Below are positions 11,353 to 21,441 of a stretch of 64,000 bases of DNA, piece by piece. Within the stretch, counting starts at the first letter, position 1. Each line of letters opens with the position of its first letter. The notes under the pieces were generated by a model. The model saw only the letters and a list, made by a program, of their open reading frames with translations. It searched no databases and was not told the DNA's origin. Source of the DNA: Cryptomeria japonica. Lineage: Eukaryota; Streptophyta; Pinopsida; Cupressales; Cupressaceae. The DNA is taken from NCBI RefSeq assembly GCF_030272615.1, contig NC_081406.1, positions 143,711,041 through 143,775,040 of the forward strand. The letters run 5' to 3'. A program made the position numbers and the translations under genes.

Positions 11353-14300
11353 ATGGATACAACACACTTTGTAGATGTTAATGAAAGGCCTCGATCGGAA
11401 TTCAAGAGGCATCCACATAAGTCAATGGAAATTGATCCAGCTGGAGCCCTATCCAACGTACCCTATGGTGTATTACATGTGGAAGATGTTCGATCCTATA
11501 TTCATTGCAACCTTGATGATTTGGGAACTAATGCTATCTTTAATCAACATCAGACATTGTATGATAAGCAAGGAGTTATAAAAGATCAATTCCGAAGGGT
11601 TACCAATAAAGGTTTTCACCATGTGCTGAAATTTCTTGATGAATTCGAAGAAGACCATATTTGATATGTCTTGAGGAAAATACATGATTAGTTTATGTGG
11701 CTTGATCGACCACATAAGATTATAAAGGAAGCTATTCATGTCGTCACCAGATTGTTCACAACCGATGAAGTTACTATGCTGAGATCAACCTCGAAGGATA
11801 AAGTCACCCAATTAACAAAGTCTAAATGGGATGGTTGAGCAATGAATATAAATGAGATTGAAGACCCTGAGGTGAAATTTGTATCTATAGCCATCAGATA
11901 TAGGGTTTATCATTCAAGCAGAACAAACAGTATTCCCGGAGCTGCGTTTCATACTACCTATCAGATGATTAAAGACAATGCAGACTATGATCTTGCTAAA
12001 GCCATGAGAACCCAGTTGATATTAAATTAGGAATCTATCAGGAAGGATAAAAGAAAAAAGTTAAATTTGGACAGTTGATTATAGGTTTATTTTTCTATTT
12101 CTAGAACTCCTTTCTTGGTATCAGTGATATACAATGGTCAAATGATACACCGACAATGTTACAGATAAAGAACAACATCAAGATGATCGGTAATGAGTTT
12201 ACAAAGGTAATTTGGGGATATTTTAAAGATTTTTAGAAGAGGATGCATGAAAGAGAAAGGATACCAGGACAAGTTGTTAAAAGGTATGAAGATTCTATCT
12301 GTTTCATGGTTGATACTGACACTTGTCAAATGGAAGCAGTAGAACCTAGGACATCATGGGTGATGCCCTTGAGTTATGAGGTAGAAGTTGATCTTTTGAT
12401 TCCTTATGATGATCATCTTCTATCTACACCAATAGATCAAAATACAACAAGGTTTGGAACATATAAGGAGAAATCTATTGAGGTACATTTTGAGTTAGCA
12501 AAACTAGTGATTGCAAGGAAGGTAAGAAAAGAAGTGGAACAATTTGTAGTTGAACAAGGTTTTACTAAAGAAAAAATTGCAGAGGCTAGAGCTAAGTTTG
12601 AAGCAAGAAAGGTTGAATGCTCTAGTGCCCCAACTGGTACTAGCACCAGTAGACAAACAAGGAGTACAGTGGTGAAGGAGAATCCTCCTCTTACTTCTAA
12701 GATTCAAATTAGAAGAAAACCTAAGGAAGTTAAGCCTAAAGCACCCAAGGTGAAAGAATTATATAGGAAAAGGAAGAAATAACAAGCACAAAGGACACTT
12801 GAAATTGTTGAGGAAGAAGATACCGATTCTAAAGGTGAGAAGAAATAATTAAGAGCTAGTGGGAAGAAATCCAAAGTAGTTGGATCTCCTATTGTGAAAT
12901 TTGTGAAACCACCGATAAGTAAACTCACTTTACTTGAAAGGATTTTGGAGAAAATAAGAAAGTATGGTATTTTGATTGATGTAAAGAGACTTTATAAAAA
13001 ATTTAGTGAAGATGAGAAAATGCAAATTAAAGATACAATTGTTTGGTATATGAACAAGTATTGTAAAGCATTGATTGAGTTGCAAGGTTTGATTCCTGAT
13101 TCTTTGTATGATAAATTGGAAGAAATATGGAAGACTGCTATAAAGAAGGACAAAGAGTTGACTGAATTTATATTGATGCATTTGCAACCAAAAAAATCTA
13201 GGGAAGACATTCAAGAAATTATTTCTAAGGCAAGGCCATTATTTCTTACAAAGAAAAGGTTCACAAAATTATTAGTTGGTGAATCTTAGTTGGTACATGC
13301 TAAGCCTAAGAAAATTTTAAAGAAGTTTTTGGGCCTGATTCATGAAGTAGAAGAAGAACCAGAGAGATTAAAGGGAGAATATCTCCCTGATGATTTAGAG
13401 ATTGATGATATTCTACTGGATGAGATTGTCTTTGGTGACACATTAGTTGATACAAGCACTAAGAAATATCCAATCATTATCCCTGATGATGAGACAATAT
13501 TACCAGAAGTGAATCTAATTGGTACAGGTAAAGTAGATGTAGAGAAGGCACATCAACAAGATGAATAAATGATAGAGAAACCAGTAAATGAGAAAATAAA
13601 AAATGTACAACCCACTAAGCAACTGGACAAGATAGAAGCACAAGAGCCACCAGTGATCACAAAAACAAAGGAGAATGTAGAAAAGAAAGAATCGAAGAAG
13701 GATGTAGAGATGCAGAAGGAAGAAGAAAATAAGGATGGAGAACCTGATCAGAAAGTGACCTCCCAATCACTTACATCACAAAAGATTGTTGATGATGAAG
13801 AAGATGACACTGTGAGCATTCAAGTACCAATCAATATGGAAATGTTGAGCCCAACTGAGCTAATGCATATTGCATTTGCCATGCAATCTAAGGCACAAAA
13901 GCAAATAATGAAGGCTCAAAGAAAAGAAGCACAAACAATTCAGTCTGTTGTTGATATTCTATCCAGTATATTACCGGAGACTGATATAGATAGTCTTCCT
14001 AATCCTATTGAAAAACTAGAGCAACTAGTCACAATAATAGAAGATCAAATGAAAAGCATGGAGGAAGCTGCAATCAAGAATGCTGAGAAGGAATATGAGA
14101 AGATGAGGATTGTAATTTTGATCAAGGAAATTGTTAGAGACAGGGTAGGTCTTAGTGATAATATGGAACAGATAAAAGATGCACTCAAAACCGGAGGTGA
14201 AATACTATCTACAATTTGTAATTTTTCAATATTTCTTGATGATAATGAGAAGAAGATTAAGGCAAAACAACATGCAATAAAGGTTATGAGTGAATCATTT

Positions 14301-14639
14301 GATCCTCTAAATGATTCAGCTACAATTTTTGGTCCTTCTATTGTAAGTGTACAACATAAGTTGAAGTCATATGAGACAGAAAAGGTTAAGAGGACTGCAA
14401 CTCTATAGGAGTTGCAGACACATATAGTTCCCAAGTTACAAATTTTATAGAGAGACTACAAGGAAACAAAGACAATATTACTAACACCGGAGATGAGCAC
14501 TCTGGATGCCATGGAAGATCTTGCATACCAGATCTGGACACACATTGAGATCACATCCACTCTTTTGGCAACATGGGATAATGAATTGTAGGCTTTGAAT
14601 ATTAATTTTGATGACATTTTTTCAAAATGTAATATGTAA
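11353..14639 (+). pseudogene. ORF2 of element E, unknown function
   Basis: About 1,095 codons from ATG 11353 to TAA 14637-14639, now broken by stops and one frame change (frame of 11353-12030, then the frame of 12243-14639). Blocks shared with ORF2 of B and G: EFKRHPHKSMEIDPAGAL and LHVEDVRSYIH near the N-terminus; FMWLDRPHKIIKEAI; VKFVSIAIRYRVYHSSRTNS; a KRYEDSICFMVDTDTCQMEA block at about 12280; and a helical LLERILEKIRKYGILID region at about 12930. The middle is Lys/Pro rich and 13570-13800 is Glu/Lys rich. The C-terminal ~280 residues look helical. There are no catalytic motifs of protease, RT, integrase or transposase that I recognise. There is no clear membrane segment or signal peptide. 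Confidence 0.75.
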
Positions 14640-14893
14640 CCTGTTGACTCTTATACACTTTGCATCGGTAATACAAATTATGGTCTATTGTATTCATTTT
14701 TGTTTCACATGTATTTGCCTTACTTTGTCATTGTTGTCAAAGGGGGAGTAGTATTGGTCAATTAAATTTTTTCAATAGCATGTAATTGTTAAGGGGGAGT
14801 TTTGTATGTATTTGAGTCATGAGTCATAATTTTTGTAATGTGACAGTTGACAAAAAATATTCCTATGTTGCCATCAATGCCAAAGGGGGAGAT
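14640..14893 (+). promoter_or_regulatory. E 3' UTR with repeated polypurine tracts
   Basis: Three AGGGGGAG runs occur: about 14739-14749, 14791-14800 and the terminal AAAGGGGGAGAT at 14882-14893, which directly abuts the 3' LTR. Multiplied tracts of this kind are a described Sirevirus trait. The last one is the probable plus-strand primer. Confidence 0.85.
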
Positions 14894-15463
14894 TGTTGGC
14901 TCGATGATGATGATATTGTTGTAATAAGTTGATTGATGACTTGTATTGTGTTTTCATTGATGGAAACCATGTTTTTTTAGTCATCTAGGTCATTTAGTCC
15001 AATCGGTACAACCTAATCGATAGAGGAAGCAGTTAAATAGTGATAGAGCTATGTTCAAGCGATCGGTACAGAAGATTGGTGAAGAGTTAAGTGTTGCGGT
15101 TTGGTATATATGTTCATGACATTGGTATGATTCTATGGCTAGAATTGCATCAATAGATTCAAATTTTGGAGCAAGTTATGATGTACTAAGTAGTCAATCA
15201 GGGAGAACAGTTAAACCGGTAGAGAAGGATTACTTAGATCGGCAAACTGATAGACAATGTTTTATTTTTGAGTTAAGTTGCTTGTGGCCAACATGAGTAA
15301 AGCATAATGAGTTGCATGTTTTATTAGGTGTTATCTTATGTGGTTATTTTCCTTGTATGCTTGTTAATTTTCAAATTGATAAAAGTGGTGATCAAATTTG
15401 TGTTGTTTTTGCTTGCACTGATGCACCCCCGCTCCCCCCTCTCAGTGCCTTATAAGTTTGTAA
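14894..15463 (+). repeat. 3' LTR of element E, internally deleted
   Basis: TGTTGGCTCGATG...AAGTTTGTAA, 570 bp. It matches both ends of the 5' LTR but lacks about 560 bp between GAGTAAAGCATAATG and AGTTGCATG (junction near 15309). The missing part includes the small-hairpin array and the GGTTTTTCCC motif. Confidence 0.85.
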
Positions 15464-15468
15464 GGAAT

Positions 15469-16605
15469 CTCATGTTTGCAAGATGAATAAGGCATTGTAT
15501 GATCTCAAGCAAGATCCACATGCTTGGTATGAAAGGATTGATCATTACTTGATGGGCTTGGGTTTCTCCAAGAATGATACAGATTCAAACTTGTACTTCA
15601 AGGTAATTAATGGGGAAGCATTAATTCTGATTATTTATGTTGATGACTTACATATCATTGGAGAAGATCATCTTATTATAAAATTCAAGAAGAAGTTAGC
15701 TTTTGAATTTGAAATGAAGGATCTTGGTTTATTGCACTACTTTATTGGGTTAGAAGTTTGGCGAAAATCTGAAGGGATCATTCTAAGTCAAGGGAAGTAC
15801 ACCATAGACATTCTAAAGAGATTTGGTATAATCCATGGGCACACCTATGGATACCAACTTGCATAAGTTAAGAGAAGTTGTAGCTATTTTAGATCTAGTG
15901 GATTATACACTATACAGACAAATGATTGGGTCTTTAATGTACCTAGTCAATACTAGACTAGATATTTTCTATGCAGTAAGTGAACTTAGCCAATTCATGT
16001 GTGAACAAAATCAAATACATCTAGTTGCAACAAAACATATTCTGAGATACTTGCAAGACATAGTTGGATATGGCCTAAGATATTCTTTTGGTATGAACTT
16101 GCAATTGCGTGGATATACTGATTCCGATTGGGCAGGATGTGTCACTAATCGGAAGAGCATCTCTGGTTGTTGCTTCAGTTTGGGTTCAACTATGATTTCT
16201 TGGTGCAACAAGAAACAATCTTTAGTAGCACTGAGCTCCATAAAAGCTGAGTATATTGCAACATGTCTGAGAGCATGAGAAGAAGTTTGGCTTCAGAAGC
16301 TTCTTGCAGGATTGTTTGGACAATCCTTAGAACCTACAATTATCCATTAAGATAATCAAAGTTGTGTAAAGCTTTCTGTCAATCCTGTATTTTATGACAA
16401 AACAAAGCATGTGGAAATCAAGTATCACTATATTAGAGACATGGTGGAAAGGAATGATATTCAGTTAAGATACATTATTACTGATGAGCAAACAACAAAC
16501 ATTCTCACCAAGCCTCCCTCCAGAGTAAAGTTTGTGTACTTTTGAGGTAAGCTTGGTATAGTGGAGAATGAAGCCCTAGCTGAGATTGAGTCTTATCTTC
16601 ATTGA
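15469..16605 (+). pseudogene. pol: Copia pol of element C, 3' part (RT palm, RNase H)
   Basis: The ORF resumes after E with ESHVCKMNKALYDLKQ. The RT active site IYVDDLHIIG is intact (about 15637-15666). A frame change near 15835 leads to RQMIGSLMYLVNTRLDI. RNase H shows YTDSDWAGCVTNRKSISGCC, then LSSIKAEYIA and KTKHVEIKYHYIRD, ending ILTKP. Stops occur after LRA (16276-16278), in IIH-stop-DNQSC, and at 16543-16545. The frame otherwise continues as GKLGIVENEAL to TGA 16603-16605. It would copy genomic RNA in the particle, but this copy is dead. Confidence 0.9.
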
Positions 16606-17176
16606 TTTATTTATATATATATACTAATGTATTCTTATCTTCAAAAGATATATAAAGTGTAAACTCTTATTAATTCATTTCTCCTTTAGAGAGACTTGAG
16701 GTGTAATCCCTTATCTCCACCCTCTGATATGGTTCATGGTGGGCGTCATGTGTGTGACATGACGCCATGACAACACCACATGAGAGAGTTTGTGGTGATC
16801 TTCTTTAATTTGTGTGTTTACTCATTGGGTGAGCCATGGTGAATATCATTGTAAGGTGATGATCTTACAATGATGAACACTTGTGCATCTTACCATCATT
16901 GTGAGGTGACAATCTCACAATAATGGTTGATATCTCATGAGGTGATATCTATGTATAAGCCATAATGGTGGATATTACATGAGGATATATCTATATATAA
17001 GCCATAATGGTGGATATCACGTGAGGTGATATCTATGGATAAGTCATGATGGTTGATATCACAAAGAGGTGATATCTTTCCCTTCCACATATGGGTGTAG
17101 TCATTGTGTTCAATATCATGATGAGGTGATGTGTCTTCTAGACATATAGAAGGATTCCTCCCTAGCTAAGAGGGAG
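16606..17176 (+). other. C 3' UTR with inverted-repeat array and polypurine tract
   Basis: Non-coding. It contains an array of inverted repeats between 16845 and 17076 (listed separately). AAGAGGGAG at 17168-17176 is the polypurine tract abutting the 3' LTR. Confidence 0.8.
16845..17076 (+). repeat. Array of hairpins with covarying stems in C 3' UTR
   Basis: ATCATTGTAAG-GTGATGAT-CTTACAATGAT (16845-16874, 11-bp perfect stem). A 14-bp stem with one mismatch, loop GTGACAAT (16892-16927). GATATC...GATATC (16929-16949). GATATCAC-GTGAG-GTGATATC (17013-17033). GATATCAC-AAAGAG-GTGATATC (17055-17076). Each is followed by a CTATGTATAAGCCATAATGG-like spacer in the later units. Stems differ, but GGTGA recurs at the loop. 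Confidence 0.8.
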
Positions 17177-17248
17177 TGTTGATGTGTAGCTTTGGTTGGA
17201 TTCTTCAGGACTGACTTAACCATTCAACATTTGAGTGGCCTATCAACC
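17177..17248 (+). repeat. 3' LTR of element C, first part
   Basis: TGTTGATGTGTAGC..., 72 bp, cut by element D. It ends with the CAACC target-site copy (17244-17248). Confidence 0.88.
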
Positions 17249-18030
17249 TATATATGGTGAAAATGGATAACAATAATAACGATATTGAAAGGCTAAATGA
17301 ATTCAACCACAAAACCCTAGCCTAACAACAACAAAGATCCACCATAACATATGAAGATTACCTAAGACAATGCAAATCAAACGAAATCACAAAGATTATA
17401 CCATCACATGTCCAATAGGGTTTGGATCTCCATTCTTCCTATCTCCATTGATCTTGCTTGATATATTTTCTCTCAGATTTTATGTGCACAAGAGCTCAAC
17501 AAAGAACGGAATGTGGTTGCTAGTAGGATCGTAGTGTAGTCAAGTGCATAAAAGATGATTAGAATGCATAAAATGATTAGGGTTTGATAATGAAGGAAGC
17601 ATCTCCTTATATAGAAGACACTATATGAAATGGAGGGATAAGATTGAGAGGTGTAAAAGGAGGTCGGCTATGATTAGAGGGTAGGTAAAAGAAATAATAA
17701 AATAATGAAAGAGGTAGGTAGTGTATGAATTAAGAGATGAATGACATGTGTCATAGGTAGAAAAGGTTAATGAATTAATTAAATAAATACAGATTTATTT
17801 AATTAATAGAAGAAGTGGGATAATTAAATAAATAAGATATTTATTTAATTTAGGAAAAGGATAATTTAAATAAATAAAGGTATTTATTTAAATGAGAAAT
17901 AAGGCTAGAAGAGGATAAATGAATGAATTAAATAAATAATGATTTATTTAATTAATAGAAGAATTAAGATTAGATAATTAAATAAATAAAATATTTATTT
18001 AATTAGACTGGACAATCTTAGGTGTCTACA
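17249..18030 (-). repeat. 3' LTR of element D
   Basis: Plus-strand view TATATATGG...GGTGTCTACA; the first bases are TA where the other copy has TG. It contains the minus-strand TATA box CTATATAAGG (17605-17614) and, between about 17764 and 18005, five AT-only palindromes such as AATTAAATAAAT...ATTTATTTAATT. Confidence 0.9.
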
Positions 18031-18044
18031 TTTTGCCCCTCTTT
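18031..18044 (-). other. Polypurine tract of element D
   Basis: Minus-strand AAAGAGGGGCAAAA directly abuts the LTR start TGTAGACACC. Confidence 0.85.
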
Positions 18045-18557
18045 GAGACAATGCGGCTTGTCGCGTTGTTTCAAAAAAGATAATATGAACTGATACAGAG
18101 TTGCCCCAAGATGGGAATGATATGCCCCCTCGAGAGATTGGATGAAAATGTCTGAAAAGATTGTAGACAATCTCTCGATAAGAAAGAAAGGCTAGAATGG
18201 ACTGACCGGATAAAGTGACAGAGTCACGGGATAATGAAGACTGACTCGGGAAATGAGGGCGAGGGCTAGGGTAGTCTATAAGATAGACCACGGGGGAAAT
18301 ACATCCTTATTGTCATCTACACATCCATGAGAGTAGAGTGCAGAGCGAAAATAGAGCAGCAATAGTCAGCAGCGATGGCTTTCATTCATAGATTTGACCG
18401 TGTTCGTCGATTCCAGAGGCCAGCAGAGGCAGGAGAGCCGGTAAGTACCACCAAACCTCCTCGTACTTTGACACATTTAATATTGTCATTAATGCATGGT
18501 AGATAGGGCAATAAATGCACTTAGAATAGGGTCCAAAAAATGCCAAAAATGTTTAAG

Positions 18558-18785
18558 CGCGTCTGCGTTGGTGCCAGACATGTCTGTGCTTGTTCCAGGC
18601 GCGTCTGCATTTGAAACCGAGTCTATGTCAAATGCAGTCGCGTTTGTGATGATCAGGCGCGTTTGTGCCAAGAAGGCACGTCTATGCAGAGCATAGGCAC
18701 GTTTGTGTTTGTCAGGCACGTCTGTGTTTTTCATGCGCATCTGTGCAGTCTTTAAGCACGTTTATGTCAGGAAAGCACGTTTCTG
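18558..18785 (+). repeat. Decamer array 1 (12 sites, 18-21 bp spacing) within the PMD intron
   Basis: Sites resembling CACGTCTGTG or CGCGTTTGTG start at 18558, 18579, 18600, 18618, 18639, 18658, 18677, 18698, 18717, 18736, 18757 and 18776. Spacings are 21, 21, 18, 21, 19, 19, 21, 19, 19, 21 and 19. The 8-11 bp between sites are unrelated. The non-multiple-of-3 spacing argues against a protein repeat. Confidence 0.85.
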
Positions 18786-18903
18786 TGAAGTTTTGTCTTC
18801 TAGGTCAAATCGGCAGTTCTGTGATGAACATATGCTGTCGATTGGATAAGATGCTGAGAGGATACACTCAAGCAGGTCCTCTAGGAAGACTAGGATAGAT
18901 CAA

Positions 18904-19140
18904 GGCACTTTGTGATGAACAGTGAGTACCAAGATAGAGTACTTTATGATGAACAGGGAGTACTAAGAAATGAGCAACACTTTGTGATGAATAGTGAGTG
19001 TGAATGTGAGCAACACTTTGTGATGAACAGTGAGTGTCACACACGTAGTACTTTGTGATGAATAGGGAGTACTACTAGGATAGATAGCCATATGCATTTA
19101 GATAAAAAGTAGCATTTTGTGATAAACAGGGAATGCCACT
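18904..19140 (+). repeat. Six-unit hairpin array, constant loop and covarying stems
   Basis: The loop TTgTGATgAAyAGkG (15 nt) is kept, while arms change in step: GGCACT/AGTACC (18904-18930, one mismatch), AGTACT/AGTACT (18938-18964), ACACT/AGTGT (18977-19001), ACACT/AGTGT (19013-19037), GTAGTACT/AGTACTAC (19045-19075, 8 bp perfect), AGTAGCATT/AATGCCACT (19108-19140, one mismatch). It lies in the inferred PMD intron. Confidence 0.88.
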
Positions 19141-19730
19141 ATGACTGACATGAGTGATTTGCTTGACTGCAGGAGTATTTGTCGATGCTGGAGTCACGGG
19201 AGAGATTTTCGTTGACTTAGAGATTGCGACCTGAGCTGACAGCCGAGGAGTGAGCTGCAATCAAGGCTATGGGATTGAGACATGTTCTATATGTGCCTGA
19301 GTTTTGGGCGAACATGGGACTGTTGACTGCGCTGGCGGAGAGATGGCACTTCGAGACATATACTTTTCATTTACCGATGGGTGAGATGACAGTCACCCTT
19401 GAGGATGTATACAGGATTCTACGGATACCGATCGATGGGGAGCTGATCCCATACGATCGAGATGGAGATAGGGAGGCCCTAAGATGTGTATTCCAGGATC
19501 CGGCATTGGAGATGAGGTTGGGACATGTGGCATGGGATACCATGACATGGACAAGATTAGCACCACCAACAGTGTTGGCAAGAGTTATCAGTGGGTTCCT
19601 CTGTCTGGATAGAGCGACACGAGGGTTGGCTGCGGGATCGAGGAGGACGAGAGATGATCTTGGGGCAGGTCCTTCTAGGGCTCAGACTCCATCGAGGCGA
19701 GCCAACTCTGAGGGAGGGAGTTCATCATAG

Positions 19731-21441
19731 TCGTAGAGGGCTCCTTATGTATTAGTATTGTACCATTTTTGTATGATGATGTAGACACCTGTGGGTGCTT
19801 TTGTAGCCATATGATTTTGACATCATTGTATCATGACACTTTATGAGTATATATATGAGATGATTCATCTTTGCGACAGCTATATGCATGTGTACCTGTA
19901 TGATGAGATGTTCTTATGTGATGCTTATGATATGGATGCAAATATGTACATGATGCAATGCAATATTTTTGTTCTTTTATATTTTATATGTGTATGCATG
20001 ATGCAAATGTGAATGTATGTAATACAGATGAATATGATAATGCAAATGTAAATTGTGCTAATAGGTGTTGTGTGCAGGATGTGATGCAGTTGTGATATCT
20101 ATATGTATGTATGAAATGCTTATATGTGGTAATGCAGGTGCAACTACATGAAATGCAAATGTTTTTGGTGTGTCATTATACTCAGTCATGTGATAGCAGG
20201 CTACGCGGACTCCAGAAGGATGATGGAAGTCAATCAAGAAAGGGGGATGAAAGATAGAAGATATGAAAGTGAAAGAGCTTCTTGTGCATTATCATCATTG
20301 AGCTTTGTTATGGCAAGTAGGTTATGACAATCAAGGCATATGTTCGACCTAGAAAGTCATTGTACCCGTTTGTATGGAGATGAGACAGTCACAAACAAGG
20401 AATGCCCCAATTCATACTAGACTCACAGTGTCCTCATATCCTTGGACAAGTCATAGCATTACTAAGAGACAATCCACAAATAGCAAATACAAATAGGTGA
20501 CAATACCCCATCCTCGCCTTTCTAGTCCAAGACATCCTGGAGATAGAATCTCTAGTCAGAGACATCCCAGAAAAGCTAAAAGACAAGTCACCAAAAAAAA
20601 AAGATGAAATCAAAAGAAAACCAAGACTCGACACTAACATCCACTGTAGTCCTCAAATTTAGTGTCTCTTGTCACTTGTATAAGTCTTATTTGATTGTGG
20701 TCACAATGTTTACTTTCACATAAAGGATAGATAGCATTGAACCATATGTTGTCTGAGTCTATTGAAAGATTTGATTTGTTGAAGCCCATTGTTGCTGCTG
20801 TGTCTCATCTAAAACTGACTGAATCCATGAAATTGATACTTTATTGTGGAGAACATGAAACTTTATTGTGGATCTGTGATGCAAATGTTGCTTTATTGCG
20901 GATTGTGCGCGGATAGATTGAAGGAAGCTGGAAGAAACTGTACTCCTCGAAACATGTGATGTTCTCATTTCCACACCCATCACTAGACGTAAGATTTGCC
21001 TTAGCCAGAGATAGGATCTGATTTATTATGGATGGAAAGGGATGAAAAGGGAGGTTTATTATGAATGGCTAACCAATCCTGGGTAGATCAATAACAAGCC
21101 ATGATGGGAATGGGTAAGTTTATTATGAACGAATAGGTTGTGAGTGTGTGCAAAGTGAAGTGATGAGAGAGAATCCTGAAGGAGGGAGGAGCAATGTCTC
21201 TACGCATGGTGCTGGTGACCCAGTTTTCACCATGGTACTTGCCTAGGGTGCCACCGAAGTGGTTTTCACCGTTACACAAAATTATTTCTCTTTAATTTTT
21301 TGATTTTTCAATATTTTTTGTGTCACAAGGTGCCTGTTTGCCAGGTTTTCACCAAGTAACGATTTTTTTGTTTTATAATTTTTTTTGTATTTTTGAATTT
21401 TTTTGATTTTTTGTATTTTTGAATTGGAATACTCTGAAGAG
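19731..21441. other. Non-coding region of D between PMD gene and pol tail
   Basis: No supported ORF. From about 19790 to 20180 it is a simple ATG/TGT-rich stretch. At 20835-20900 CTTTATTGTGG-like units recur, and at 21020-21130 TTTATTATG(A/G)A units recur. Near 21220-21355 there are three ...TTTTCACC segments (GGTGAAAA on the sense strand). A T-rich tract spans 21360-21420. Confidence 0.5.

Larger units (their letters stand above)
7192..15463 (+). mobile_element. Polymerase-less Sirevirus-like LTR element E
   Basis: It sits inside the RT of C, flanked by GGAAA (7187-7191) and GGAAT (15464-15468), and removing it restores a continuous PEKESHVCK reading. It has the full LTR anatomy: 5' LTR 7192-9523, Met-initiator primer site, gag-like ORF 9568-10878, ORF2 11353-14639, repeated polypurine tracts and 3' LTR 14894-15463. 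No protease, integrase, RT or RNase H motif is present in any frame that I can find. It is one of three copies here (with B and G) that share this layout. Confidence 0.9.
18375..19730 (+). pseudogene. Antisense plant mobile domain (PMD/MAIN-like) gene of D with one apparent intron
   Basis: Exon 1 (18375-18440) reads MAFIHRFDRVRRFQRPAEAG then EP, and is followed by a strong donor GTAAGT (18441). An acceptor TGACTGCAG ends at 19172. Exon 2 (from 19173) continues in the same phase as EYLSMLESRERFSLT, a TAG (19218-19220), RLRPELTAEE, a TGA, then AAIKAMGLRHVLYVPEFW. The stretch ALAERWHFETYTFHLPMGEM is the PMD signature, followed by TLEDVYRILRIPIDG. After about 60 PMD residues it jumps to a basic, Ser-rich tail ending EGGSSS (stop 19728-19730), so most of the ~350-residue domain is missing. 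PMD ORFs carried by Gypsy elements are known in plants. The intron assignment is inference. Confidence 0.75.

Noticed and set aside
18496-18898. Overlapping short ORFs with repeated Arg/Cys/Ala-rich peptides
   Set aside because: They are translations of decamer array 1. The spacing is not a multiple of three, so the repeat is at DNA or RNA level.
19269-19730. A host MAIN-like (PMD) cellular gene
   Set aside because: It lies wholly inside element D, antisense to gag, is missing most of the domain and carries stops upstream in frame. A retrotransposon-borne copy is the simpler reading.
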